From Kocuria dechangensis (GTDB taxonomy: Bacteria > Actinomycetota > Actinomycetes > Actinomycetales > Micrococcaceae): a DNA stretch of 64,000 nucleotides. Position numbers and translations under genes: made by a program. The notes beneath the pieces were generated by a model, which was given only the letters and a program-made list of their open reading frames with translations, made no database searches and was not told the origin of the DNA. Positions 32,784 to 40,596 of this stretch are shown here, in pieces (the first letter of the stretch is position 1; each line of letters begins with the position of its first letter). The stretch covers positions 26,131 to 90,130 of the forward strand of contig NZ_BMEQ01000017.1 of NCBI RefSeq assembly GCF_014636775.1, written 5' to 3'.

Positions 32784-33971
32784 GTGCCCCAGACCCCGTC
32801 CCCGTCCCTCGGCCGCCGCCACCTGCTCGGCCTCGGCGCCGCCGCCGCCACCGCCGTCGGCGCGCTCGCCGTCCGGCCCGCGGCGGCCGCCCCCGCCCCG
32901 GCCGCCGAGGACTCCGGCCTCTCGTTCGCCGCGGACGGCACGTTCCGGGTGGTCCAGTTCAACGACACCCAGGACAACCACCGCACCGACGTCCGCACCC
33001 TCCAGCTGATGGAGCGCACCCTCGACCGGGAGAAGCCGCAGTTCGTCGTCCTCAACGGCGACGTCGTCAACGGCGACATGACCACCGCCGAGCAGGTCCG
33101 GCAGGCCTACAACAACGTGGTGCTGCCCATGGAGGAGCGGCGGATCCCGTGGGCCGTGACCTTCGGCAACCACGACGAGGACTCCGCGCCCGCCACCGGG
33201 ATGACCGAGCCGAAGATCCTCGAGTTCCTCCGGAGCTACCCCCACAACCGCAACGCCGCCACCCGCGGCGTCAGCGGCCACGCCAACTCGGTGCTCACCG
33301 TGCGCAGCCCCCGCGGCCGCGGGCCCGGCCTGGCCCTGTGGCTGCTGGACTCGGGACGCTACTCCCCGGAGACCGTCGCCGGGCAGAAGATCGAGGAGTA
33401 CACCTACGAGACCGTCCACGCCGATCAGGTCGCCTGGTACCGCGAGCGCTCCCTGGCCCTGGAGAAGCAGGCCGGCGCCCCGGTCCCCGGCCTGATGTTC
33501 TTCCACATCCCGCTCTGGGAGCACCGCTTCATGTGGTTCGGCTCGCCCACGGAGTGGACCGACGAGGCCCACGCGAAGGCGCTCGCCAAGCACTCGATCG
33601 AGGGCGAGCGCAACGAGCGCGAGTACACCGCCCACTTCAACCCGGGCCTGTTCCTGGCGGCCCTGGAGCGCGGTGACGTCAAGGGCATCTTCTGCGGCCA
33701 CGACCACATCAACACCTACGCGGGCGACTACTTCGGCATCAGGCTCGGCTACGGCCCCGGCACCGGGTTCGCCACCTACGGCCTGGACGGCGCCGAGAAG
33801 CACCGGCTGCGCGGCGCCCGCGTGTTCGACCTCGACGAGCAGCACCCCGGCGTCCTGAAGGCCACCCGCACGGTCCTCGCCTCGGACCTGGGCATCGACC
33901 TGTCGACCAAGGCGCAGCAGCTGCCCGAGCCGAGGCCGCTGCCCGAGCCGAGGCCGCTGCCCGCCCGCTGA
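32784..33971 (+). CDS. Tat-exported metallophosphoesterase
   Basis: A 395-residue calcineurin-like phosphoesterase. A twin-arginine signal (GRRHLLGLGAAAATAVGALA, Arg11-Arg12) leads to a cleavage zone at AAAAPAPA. Metal-site motifs follow: VVQFNDTQDN, FVVLNGDVVNGD, VTFGNHDED, LMFFHIPLWEH and FCGHDHINTY. This layout fits the purple-acid-phosphatase-like/DCR2-like group. Substrate unknown. The C-terminus ends in a duplicated PEPRPL segment produced by an 18-bp tandem repeat. The GTG at 32784 is set by GGAGGA five bases before; the frame upstream lacks a ribosome site. Confidence 0.87.
   Translation: MPQTPSPSLGRRHLLGLGAAAATAVGALAVRPAAAAPAPAAEDSGLSFAADGTFRVVQFNDTQDNHRTDVRTLQLMERTLDREKPQFVVLNGDVVNGDMTTAEQVRQAYNNVVLPMEERRIPWAVTFGNHDEDSAPATGMTEPKILEFLRSYPHNRNAATRGVSGHANSVLTVRSPRGRGPGLALWLLDSGRYSPETVAGQKIEEYTYETVHADQVAWYRERSLALEKQAGAPVPGLMFFHIPLWEHRFMWFGSPTEWTDEAHAKALAKHSIEGERNEREYTAHFNPGLFLAALERGDVKGIFCGHDHINTYAGDYFGIRLGYGPGTGFATYGLDGAEKHRLRGARVFDLDEQHPGVLKATRTVLASDLGIDLSTKAQQLPEPRPLPEPRPLPAR
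33921..33956. repeat. 18-bp tandem duplication in coding sequence
   Basis: CTGCCCGAGCCGAGGCCG occurs twice head to tail at the 3' end of the phosphoesterase gene, giving a duplicated Leu-Pro-Glu-Pro-Arg-Pro. In frame, so harmless. Confidence 0.95.
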
Positions 33972-33975
33972 CGGG

Positions 33976-34017
33976 CCCTTCCGGTCGGGCGGCGGCCCCT
34001 TCCGGTCGGGCGGCGGC
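33976..34017. repeat. 21-bp tandem duplication after the phosphoesterase gene
   Basis: Two perfect 21-bp copies (core TTCCGGTCGGGCGGCGG) start just after the stop codon, next to the 18-bp duplication in the coding end. Confidence 0.95.
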
Positions 34018-34034
34018 TGCGGGAGACTGGGACC

Positions 34035-34286
34035 ATGAGCGATCCCGTGGACCCGATCACCGCGGCCGCCGCCCGGGCTCGGCTGGCGGCCGACGCCCAC
34101 CGCGGCGTCGAGACCGACCCCTGGATCGCGGGGCTCGCCGAGCCGGCCGGACCGCACCGGCCGGGAGTCCCGCGGCACTCCGCGGCGGACGTCCTGTCCG
34201 GGCGCGACGACGCCCACACCGTCGCCTCCGAGGGCGAGCGCCGCGCACGGGAGTGGAGCCAGGACCTCGGGAACCGCGGCGGCTGA
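34035..34286 (+). CDS. Small hypothetical protein
   Basis: An 83-residue charged protein (MSDPVDPITAAAARARLAAD...), rich in Ala, Arg, Asp and Glu, with no membrane segment or known domain. The start lies six bases after a GAGACT hexamer, so it may be leaderless; GGGAG nine bases upstream is also a possible ribosome site. Probably real because the reading frame is compact and fits the gap, but function is unknown. Confidence 0.5.
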   Translation: MSDPVDPITAAAARARLAADAHRGVETDPWIAGLAEPAGPHRPGVPRHSAADVLSGRDDAHTVASEGERRAREWSQDLGNRGG

Positions 34287-34304
34287 GGCCGCACGGGCCG
34301 GGAG

Positions 34305-34931
34305 TCAGCCCAGGGACTTCGGCCGCCCCGGCAGCTGCTGGTCACAGCCCGGGGTGAGCCACGCCTTCACGAAGGCCCCCGACTGGTAGCGGAACTGTCG
34401 CAGGACCTCCGAGGGGCCAAAACGGTAGTCGAAGGCGAGCACGTCGAGCTCCCCGGGATAGCAGCGCTCGAGAAGCAGGCGCGCCCGCGGGACGTGCTGC
34501 CGGAAGGTGAGGGCGCTGACGTGGTCCCAGCCACGGTGCTCGGCAAGTTCCCGGAGTTTCATGGCCTCCCCCTGCGTGGTCGAGGGGTCGGGTGCGAAAC
34601 AGACCACCTTGTAGCCGAGGTCCTCGGTGCAGAAGTCCTTCTCCTCCATGAACCGCAGGTCCTCGGCGGAGTGCCCGGACCGTGGGCTGGGCGTGGCCAC
34701 CACCAGGACCGGGGCTGCGCCCTCGTCCATCAACCGGAACGCCTCGGCCATGCGGACCGGGTCATGGGGGCCCAGGACGAACAGGGCGTCCGACGGCGAG
34801 AGTGCGTCGACCCGGGGATGCTGCAGGACGGCCCAGCACGTGAGCAGCCACACCAGTCCCAGGACGAGCACTCCCACGGCGGCGCGGAGCCCCCATCGCG
34901 TGGCGCGGCGGCCGGACGTGCGGACGGTCAT
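34305..34931 (-). CDS. YdcF/ElyC-like (DUF218) membrane protein
   Basis: A 208-residue protein with one N-terminal membrane anchor (about residues 15-34) followed by a DUF218-like domain: SDALFVLGPHDPVRMAEAF, GAAPVLVVATPSP, DPSTTQGEAMKLREL and HVSALTFRQHVPRARLLLER. That order matches the YdcF/SanA/ElyC family, which acts in envelope metabolism. Similarity is moderate, so function is tentative. ATG 34931 has GGGGAGA five bases upstream; the longer frame to 34988 does not. Its base composition is slightly less GC-rich than its neighbours. Confidence 0.65.
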   Translation of the reverse strand: MTVRTSGRRATRWGLRAAVGVLVLGLVWLLTCWAVLQHPRVDALSPSDALFVLGPHDPVRMAEAFRLMDEGAAPVLVVATPSPRSGHSAEDLRFMEEKDFCTEDLGYKVVCFAPDPSTTQGEAMKLRELAEHRGWDHVSALTFRQHVPRARLLLERCYPGELDVLAFDYRFGPSEVLRQFRYQSGAFVKAWLTPGCDQQLPGRPKSLG

Positions 34932-35066
34932 GCGGCTCTCCCCATCGGCTCGGTCCGGGCGTGCTCGGGTCCAGCCCGATTCTTCCACCCGTGGCCCGTG
35001 CAGCCCATGCCGGTGGTGACCGGCTCCGTCACGGGGTCACGGAGCCTTCCCCGGGGCGCCGAGAAC

Positions 35067-35072
35067 TACGCT
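35067..35072 (+). promoter_or_regulatory. Candidate -10 of the thioesterase gene
   Basis: TACGCT, with transcription starting near 35079 and a GAGGGAGAAGGA ribosome site before the ATG at 35109. Confidence 0.4.
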
Positions 35073-35108
35073 GGGACAGAATTCGCGACGTGGAGGGAGA
35101 AGGACCGC

Positions 35109-35579
35109 ATGACGAGGACCGAGCAGGGCGTGCTGTGCAGGGTGCCGATGCGCTGGGGGGACATGGACCCGTACGGCCACGTCAACAACGTGGAGGTCGT
35201 GCGGCTGCTCGAGGAGTCCCGCATCGCCGCGCTCGGCGTCCCGGTGGGCACCGGCCACCAGGTGGAGCCCCCGCTCATCCCGTTCTTCTCAGCGCTGCCC
35301 GAGGGCACCCAGGCGCTGGTCACCGAGAACCGGATCAAGTACCTCCGGCCGCTCGAGTACCGCAACACCCCGGTCGAGGTGCGGGTGTGGGTCGTCTCGG
35401 CCCGCGGCGGGTCCGTGGCGCTGGGCTTCGAGATCACCGACGTGGTCACGCGCCGGGCGTGCGTGCGCGCCGAGACCCAGGTGGCGTTCTACGTCCCCGC
35501 CACCGGCACCGTCCTGCGCATCAGCCCCGAGCAGCAGGAGCTCCTCGCGCCGTACACCGGGGGTCCCGTGTTCCGCTGA
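35109..35579 (+). CDS. Hotdog-fold acyl-CoA thioesterase (YbgC/4-HBT type)
   Basis: A 156-residue hotdog protein. The active-site motif RWGDMDPYGHVNNVEVVRLLE (about residues 15-35) carries the catalytic-type Asp. ENRIKYLRPLEYRNTPVEV is the usual central strand pair. It would hydrolyse an acyl-CoA thioester, chain length unknown. Start defined by a strong ribosome site. It is followed by the large palindrome at 35602-35673, likely its terminator. Confidence 0.88.
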   Translation: MTRTEQGVLCRVPMRWGDMDPYGHVNNVEVVRLLEESRIAALGVPVGTGHQVEPPLIPFFSALPEGTQALVTENRIKYLRPLEYRNTPVEVRVWVVSARGGSVALGFEITDVVTRRACVRAETQVAFYVPATGTVLRISPEQQELLAPYTGGPVFR

Positions 35580-35601
35580 CCCGGCCGGCCCGGCATGGCC
35601 C

Positions 35602-35673
35602 GCCGAGCCCCCAGCGGGGCCGCATTTCCCCAGGAATCCCCGTGGGGAAATGCGGCCCCGCTGGGGGCTCGGC
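35602..35673. repeat. 30-bp perfect palindrome, copy 1 of a paired element
   Basis: Arms 35602-35631 and 35644-35673 pair perfectly over 30 bases with a 12-base loop (AGGAATCCCCGT). The outer ends read GCCGAGCCCCC / GGGGGCTCGGC. A related copy lies at 36939-37012. It may terminate the thioesterase transcript, but it is larger than a terminator needs to be. Confidence 0.9.
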
Positions 35674-35734
35674 ACAGGGAGTGACAGCAGCGTGGGGGCT
35701 CGGCACATGGGGTGCCCGCAACGTGGGGGCTCGG
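35663..35734. repeat. 31-bp-period degenerate array beside palindrome copy 1
   Basis: The decamer GGGGGCTCGG, which is the outer right arm of the palindrome, recurs at 35663, 35694 and 35725, exactly 31 bases apart. The sequence between copies is also related (GCACA-GGGAGTG versus GCACA-TGGGGTG). Confidence 0.85.
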
Positions 35735-35807
35735 CGGCTGCCGCGGTCACCTGCCCCCCGGCACCGGCTGTTCAGTCCCCGGCCACGGGACGTTTCCGCG
35801 GCACTCC

Positions 35808-35813
35808 TACGCT
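35808..35813 (+). promoter_or_regulatory. Candidate -10 of the second phosphoesterase gene
   Basis: TACGCT, 37 bases before the ATG at 35851. Confidence 0.4.
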
Positions 35814-35850
35814 CCGAGCAGACACCGTCCCCACCCGAGAGGCTCTCCCC

Positions 35851-36894
35851 ATGTCAGCTCGTCCCCGCCGCGCGGCCGCGGTCCTGCTCGCCGCCGGCGC
35901 CGTCCTCACCCCTGCCGCCGCGCACGCGGTCCCCGGGCCCGCCTCCGACGCGCCGGGCCAGCAGCCCAGCGCCTTCTCCTTCGGCGTCATCGGCGACGTC
36001 CCCTACGGCGCCGAGGACCTCGCGCAGTTCCCCCAGGACATCGCGAGCATCAACGCCGACGACTCGCTGTCCTTCGTCACCCACGTGGGCGACATCAAGA
36101 ACGGCTCCACCGAGTGCTCCGACGAGCTGTTCGCCCAGGTCCGCGCGGACTTCGAACTCTTCGACGTCCCGCTGGTCTACACCCCCGGGGACAACGAGTG
36201 GACGGACTGCCACCGGACCAACAACGGCGGCTACGACCCGCTCGAGCGCCTGGCGGCACTCCGGGAGCTCTTCTTCGCCGAGCCCGGCACCACCCTGGCG
36301 CAGGACATGAAGGTCCAGTCGCAGGCCGAGCAGGGCTATCCCGAGAACGTGCGCTTCACCGAGCGGCGGGTCCAGTTCGCGGTGCCGCACGTGGTGGGCT
36401 CCAACAACGCCGCCCAGCCCTACACCGGCGCCGAGGCCGCCACCCCGGAGCAGCTCGCCGAGGTCGAGGCCCGCACCGAGGCGTCCGTGCAGCTGATCCG
36501 CGATACCTTCGCCGACGCCCGGCGGCAGAACTCCCGCGCGGTCGTCGTGATGCTCCAGGCGGACATGTTCGACCCCACGGTCCAGGACCCGCGGCCGGAG
36601 GACTACAGCTCCTTCCGCCCGATCGTGCAGCTGCTGGCCGAGGAGTCCGCGGCCTTCGACGGCCCGGTGCACCTCTTCGACGGCGACAGCCACGTCTTCC
36701 ACGAGGACCGTCCGCTGGCGCCCGGCTCCGAGTGGCTGGACTTCTACGGGGTGGCCGAGCCGGCCGCCAACCTCACCCGCGTCACGGTGGACGGCTCGGG
36801 CAACGCCGACAACTGGCTGAGGGTCACGGTCTCCCCGGACGCCGTCCGGGACGGCGAGGTGCTCAGCTGGGAGCAGGTCCCGCTGGCGGACTGA
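35851..36894 (+). CDS. Secreted metallophosphoesterase
   Basis: A 347-residue exported protein with a signal peptide (residues 1-26, AAAHAVPGPA). Calcineurin-type motifs: FGVIGDVPYGAED, FVTHVGDIKNGS, YTPGDNEWTDCHR, VVVMLQADMF and HLFDGDSHVFHED. The GDNEWTDC block is distinctive of a secreted bacterial group of unknown substrate. Different from the Tat-exported phosphoesterase at 32784-33971. It is flanked on both sides by copies of the same large palindrome/31-bp repeat element in the same orientation. Confidence 0.85.
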   Translation: MSARPRRAAAVLLAAGAVLTPAAAHAVPGPASDAPGQQPSAFSFGVIGDVPYGAEDLAQFPQDIASINADDSLSFVTHVGDIKNGSTECSDELFAQVRADFELFDVPLVYTPGDNEWTDCHRTNNGGYDPLERLAALRELFFAEPGTTLAQDMKVQSQAEQGYPENVRFTERRVQFAVPHVVGSNNAAQPYTGAEAATPEQLAEVEARTEASVQLIRDTFADARRQNSRAVVVMLQADMFDPTVQDPRPEDYSSFRPIVQLLAEESAAFDGPVHLFDGDSHVFHEDRPLAPGSEWLDFYGVAEPAANLTRVTVDGSGNADNWLRVTVSPDAVRDGEVLSWEQVPLAD

Positions 36895-36938
36895 TCCGCC
36901 CGGCACCGCGCCGGGCCCCGACCCCCAGCGGCCTCGTG

Positions 36939-37012
36939 CGCCGAGCCCCCTCTGATGCCGCATTCCCCCAGGAATCTCCATGGGGGAATGCGGCCCGGGA
37001 GGGGGCTCGACG
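36939..37012. repeat. Palindrome, copy 2 of a paired element
   Basis: Arms 36939-36970 and 36981-37012, 27 of 32 positions paired, loop GGAATCTCCA. Compared with copy 1, one stem pair has changed from T:A (35627/35648) to C:G (36965/36986), keeping the pairing. Confidence 0.85.
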
Positions 37013-37105
37013 CAGAGAGTGCTCGCAGGGAGGGGGCTCGGCGCGGGGAACGCGGCCCGGTTGGGGGCTCGGCGGAAGCAGTGCTCGGTGCAGGAGGGGA
37101 CTCGG
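37001..37105. repeat. 31-bp-period degenerate array beside palindrome copy 2
   Basis: GGGGGCTCGA/G cores at 37001, 37032 and 37063 are exactly 31 bases apart; a fourth, weaker copy (GGGGACTCGG) is at 37096. It runs almost to the stop codon of the convergent gene at 37125. Confidence 0.85.
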
Positions 37106-37124
37106 CGGGGAGGGGCCGGGCGGC

Positions 37125-38990
37125 TCAGGCCTCCGTGCGCGCCCGGTGCTCTGCCTGCGAGCGCCGGTACTGCGCGGCCAGCCGGACCGGGGCGTTGGGC
37201 GCCCCGAACCCGGCGTAGCCGCCGCGGCGCTCCACGACCTCGAAGAACACCGTGCCCAGGGTCCCGGTGTAGAAGTGCAGGAACTCCCCGTCGGCGTCCC
37301 GGTCGTAGAGCAGGTTGAGCTCCTGCAGGGACGCGACGAACTCGTCGTCGAGGTCGAACCGGGCGTCGAGGTCCTCGTAGTAGTTCTGCGGGACGGGCAG
37401 GAAGTCCAGCCCGCGGCGGCGCGCCCGCCGCGCCGCCGCGAACACGTCGGTGCAGTACAGGGCCACGTGCTCGGGATAGGCCGCGCCCACGAAGGAGCCC
37501 TGCTCGGCGGCCGCCGGGGCCACGTTGAGCGGCATCCGCACCGCCCCGCTGGCCGAGCGCATCACCTGGCTGCGCACCAGCCCGGACGGGCCGGGCACGT
37601 CCTGGGACGGCTGGGCCGCCAGGGCGAGCACCGAGGTGTAGAACAGCACGGCCTCGTCGTAGTGCTGCCACGGCTGGGCCATGTTGATGTGGTCCACGCC
37701 GGTGACCAGGGCCGCGTCGTGGGACTCCTCGTCCGCGCCGAACTCGCCCAGCCACGCCGGGACGCCGTCCGCGGGGCGGCCGCAGAAGAAGACCTCCGTG
37801 CCGTCCGGGGCGAACACGCCGCGCAGCACCTGCTCGCCCGGGCCCTGGGAGCGGGGGACGGGCAGGGCCGCGAGCCGGGTGGCCCGGTCGATCGCGGCGT
37901 CGGGGTCCGCGACCTCGAAGCCGAGGGCCGCGATCTCGGTGGGGGAGCCGTCCGGGACGTCGTCGTTGACGACGATCCGCACCGGGCCCTGCACCCACAG
38001 CTGCACGTTCTCCTTGGACTGGTGGTGCCCGCCCAGGGCGAAGCCCAGCTGGTGGAGCAGGCGCGTGGTCTCGCCGAGGCGGCCCGTGCGGATCTCCACG
38101 AAGTCGTAGCCGGCGGGCTCCTCCACGGCCGGCAGCGCCTGGAGGCCCAGGGTGTCGCGGACCGGCTCCCCGTCCAGGGCGCGCCGCGTCTGGTCCTCGA
38201 GCCAGCGCAGCGAGCGCAGCCCGTCCACCGCGGTGCGGTTGACGTCGGCCTGGCGGAACGCGTCGTTGAAGATCTCCAGGGACACGGGCCCGTCGTAGCC
38301 GGCGCGCACCAGGTGGGTCATGAACCCGACCATGTCGAAGTCCCCCTCGCCGGGGAACACCCGGTGGTGGCGGGACCAGGACAGCACGTCCATGCTCAGC
38401 AGCGGGGCGTCGGCGAGCTGGACGAAGAAGATCTTCTCCGCGGCGATGCCCTCGATCGGCGCCGGGTCCCAGGCGCGGGACAGGATGTGGAAGCTGTCCA
38501 GGCACGTGCCCACGCTGGGGTGGTCCGCGAGGTCCACGATCCGCTGGGCGTGCTCGAAGTCGTCGACGAACCTCCCCCACGCCAGCGCCTCGTAGGCGAG
38601 CCGCACGCCGTAGCGGGCGGCGAGCTCGCCGAGCTCGCGCAGCTGCCCGGCCACGACCTCGTCGTCGTCGATCTCCGCGGTGCCCACGTTGGAGCACACG
38701 AGCATGGTGTCCGTGCCCAGGCGGTTCATCAGCTGGAACTTGGCCTCCGCCCGCCGCAGGTTCGCGGCGAAGAGCTCCGGGCCCACCGCGTCCGCGTCGC
38801 GGAACGGCTGGTAGAGGTCCAGGCTCAGGCCCAGCTGCGCCGCGAGCTCCCGGATCTCCTCGGGGGAGGAGGGGGAGACGACGAGGTCCTGCTCGAAGAC
38901 CTCGATCCCGTCGAAGCCCGCCGCCGCGGCGGCGTGCATCTTCTCCTCGAGGGTCCCGGAGAGGCAGACCGTGGCGATCGAGGTGCGCAT
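37125..38990 (-). CDS. qsuB: 3-dehydroshikimate dehydratase, QsuB type
   Basis: A 621-residue two-domain enzyme. Residues about 1-280 form a sugar-phosphate isomerase-like TIM barrel (GFDGIEVFEQDLV, YEALAWGRFVDD, VGTCLDSFHILSRAWDP, PVSLEIFNDAFR). Residues about 295-600 resemble 4-hydroxyphenylpyruvate dioxygenase, with metal ligands in TGVDHINMAQPW, YPEHVALYCTDVF and LGTVFFEVVERRGG. This fusion and length match QsuB of corynebacteria, which converts 3-dehydroshikimate to protocatechuate. Operon with the upstream transporter (TGATG overlap at 38988-38992) and divergent from an IclR regulator. No protocatechuate ring-cleavage genes are in the window. Confidence 0.87.
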   Translation of the reverse strand: MRTSIATVCLSGTLEEKMHAAAAAGFDGIEVFEQDLVVSPSSPEEIRELAAQLGLSLDLYQPFRDADAVGPELFAANLRRAEAKFQLMNRLGTDTMLVCSNVGTAEIDDDEVVAGQLRELGELAARYGVRLAYEALAWGRFVDDFEHAQRIVDLADHPSVGTCLDSFHILSRAWDPAPIEGIAAEKIFFVQLADAPLLSMDVLSWSRHHRVFPGEGDFDMVGFMTHLVRAGYDGPVSLEIFNDAFRQADVNRTAVDGLRSLRWLEDQTRRALDGEPVRDTLGLQALPAVEEPAGYDFVEIRTGRLGETTRLLHQLGFALGGHHQSKENVQLWVQGPVRIVVNDDVPDGSPTEIAALGFEVADPDAAIDRATRLAALPVPRSQGPGEQVLRGVFAPDGTEVFFCGRPADGVPAWLGEFGADEESHDAALVTGVDHINMAQPWQHYDEAVLFYTSVLALAAQPSQDVPGPSGLVRSQVMRSASGAVRMPLNVAPAAAEQGSFVGAAYPEHVALYCTDVFAAARRARRRGLDFLPVPQNYYEDLDARFDLDDEFVASLQELNLLYDRDADGEFLHFYTGTLGTVFFEVVERRGGYAGFGAPNAPVRLAAQYRRSQAEHRARTEA

Positions 38991-40420
38991 CAGCGTCCGG
39001 CCCCCGGGACGGCCGGCTCCTCCGCGGCCTGCTGCCGCCCGGCGCCGAGGGCGCGCAGCTCGGCGGCCTCGGTGCGGCTCGTGTGCAGGTCGTCGATCTC
39101 GTCGAGGGACTTCTTCGCGGTCTCCTTGGCGGTCAGCGCCGCGCCGGCGGAGAGGAGGCACGCGAGCGTGACGAACACGGCCACGCCCAGCCAGTTGTCG
39201 CCCTCGGCGCCGGCCACGCCGGACGCGAGGACGGGGGCGAAGCCGCCGGAGACGGCGAAGCCGATCTGGGTGCCCAGGGCGAGGCCGGAGACGCGGACGC
39301 TCGTGGGGAACATCTCGGCGTAGAACGAGGGCCAGATGCTGTTGGCCATGGAGTAGAAGAACCCGGACATCAGCGCCCCGAAGAGGAAGATCAGCACCCA
39401 GTTGCCGGCGTGGACCGCGGCCAGGTAGGGGTACATCATCGCCGCCGGGCCGAGCACGCCGGCGATGAAGACCGGCTTGCGCCCGATCCGGTCGGCGAGC
39501 AGCGCCACGGCCGGGATCACGAGCAGCGCCACGCCGTTGGCCAGCACGGAGACCCACAGCATGGTGGAGCGGTCCAGGCCCACCACGGAGGTCGCGAAGG
39601 ACAGGGACCACACGGTGAACACCACGTTGACGGTGTTGATCATCGCGGCGGCGGCCACGCGGGCCACGGCGGCCTTGTGGTGCTTGAGCATCTGCTTCAG
39701 CGGGGAGACGGGCTTCTCGGCCGGCAGCTCCGCACGGGCCTGCTGGAAGGCGGGCGGCTCCTCCAGGTGGCGGCGGATCAGGTAGGCCACGACGACGACC
39801 ACGGCGGAGAGCCAGAACGGCACGCGCCAGCCCCAGCTGAACAGCGCCTCCTCGGGGAGGAGGGTGAAGGGGATGAACACGGCGGTGGCCAGCAGCGTGC
39901 CGAACTGGGTGCCCTGCAGCGTCCAGCTCGTGGTGAACGCGCGGCGGTGCTCCTCGGAGTGCTCGAGGGACATCGAGATGGAGCTGGCCTGCTCGCCGGA
40001 GGCCGAGAGCCCCTGGACCACGCGGCACAGCACGAGCAGAGCCGGCGCCAGGAGGCCCGCCTGGTCGTAGGTGGGCAGGCAGCCGACGGCGAAGGTGCTC
40101 GCGCCGATCATGAACAGGGTCAGCATGAGCACGAACTTGCGCCCGAACCGGTCGGCCAGCGGGCCCATGATGAGCGCGCCGAGCGGCCGGACCACGTAGG
40201 CGACGCCCACGGTGCCCATCGAGAAGAGGATGGCCACGCCCGGGGAGGTCTCGGCGGGGAAGAAGAGGTGGTTGAGCACCAGGGCGGCGGCGGTGCCGTA
40301 CACGGCGAAGTCGTAGTACTCGAGGGCGGAGCCGATCCAGCTGGCCAGCGCCGCCTTGCGGGGCGTCTTGGCCGCCGGGGGCGGGCCCGTGGTCGCGGCG
40401 GTCGTCGCGGCTGCACTCAT
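38990..40420 (-). CDS. MFS metabolite:proton symporter (shikimate transporter-like)
   Basis: A 476-residue, twelve-helix MFS protein of the MHS (metabolite:H+ symporter) group: GSALEYYDFAVYGTAAALVL at helix 1, the loop motif GPLADRFGRKFVL, RVVQGLSASGEQASSISMSL and LADRIGRKPVFI. ShiA and related aromatic-acid carriers belong here. Co-transcription with a dehydroshikimate dehydratase suggests uptake of shikimate, quinate or dehydroshikimate. ATG 40420 is preferred, with AAGGA seven bases upstream, over GTG 40444. An IclR-type operator lies 48 bases upstream. Confidence 0.85.
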   Translation of the reverse strand: MSAAATTAATTGPPPAAKTPRKAALASWIGSALEYYDFAVYGTAAALVLNHLFFPAETSPGVAILFSMGTVGVAYVVRPLGALIMGPLADRFGRKFVLMLTLFMIGASTFAVGCLPTYDQAGLLAPALLVLCRVVQGLSASGEQASSISMSLEHSEEHRRAFTTSWTLQGTQFGTLLATAVFIPFTLLPEEALFSWGWRVPFWLSAVVVVVAYLIRRHLEEPPAFQQARAELPAEKPVSPLKQMLKHHKAAVARVAAAAMINTVNVVFTVWSLSFATSVVGLDRSTMLWVSVLANGVALLVIPAVALLADRIGRKPVFIAGVLGPAAMMYPYLAAVHAGNWVLIFLFGALMSGFFYSMANSIWPSFYAEMFPTSVRVSGLALGTQIGFAVSGGFAPVLASGVAGAEGDNWLGVAVFVTLACLLSAGAALTAKETAKKSLDEIDDLHTSRTEAAELRALGAGRQQAAEEPAVPGAGR

Positions 40421-40467
40421 GGGAGGTCCTTCGGTCGGGTCCACAACACGCCATAACTCTCATATTG

Positions 40468-40482
40468 TGGAAATTGCTTCTA
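40468..40482. promoter_or_regulatory. IclR-type operator
   Basis: TGGAAATTGCTTCTA agrees at 11 of 14 fixed positions with the E. coli IclR consensus TGGAAATNATTTCCA. It lies in an AT-rich patch between the divergent transporter and iclR-family genes and just upstream of the latter's -10. Confidence 0.5.
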
Positions 40483-40491
40483 TCTTGTGAT

Positions 40492-40497
40492 TATGAT
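40492..40497 (+). promoter_or_regulatory. Candidate -10 of the IclR-family gene
   Basis: TATGAT, an excellent -10 hexamer, ten bases to the right of the putative operator. Transcription would start near 40504 and include a 16-codon leader ORF. Confidence 0.45.
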
Positions 40498-40545
40498 CGC
40501 TGTGAGCTGGTCCACTGTCAACCGCTGCGCGAACGGAGAGCCACC

Positions 40546-40596
40546 ATGAGAACCCCCAGCAGAGCCCCCTCCCGGGCCCGGACGGACCCGCGGTGA
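40546..40596 (+). CDS. Possible leader peptide coupled to the IclR-family gene
   Basis: A 16-codon frame (MRTPSRAPSRARTDPR) with GGAGAG five bases before its ATG. Its TGA overlaps the GTG start of the regulator (GTGA at 40593-40596), which lacks a ribosome site. Third instance of this arrangement in the window. Confidence 0.35.
   Translation: MRTPSRAPSRARTDPR

Noticed and set aside
35521..35750. Short minus-strand ORFs across the palindromes (for example at 35521-35721)
   Set aside because: They translate the palindrome and 31-bp repeats; they have no ribosome site and no conserved protein character beyond the repeat itself.
37001..37105. CRISPR-like look of the 31-bp-period repeats
   Set aside because: The conserved core is only about ten bases, the intervening parts are similar to each other rather than unique spacers, the arrays have three to four units, and no cas gene is present.
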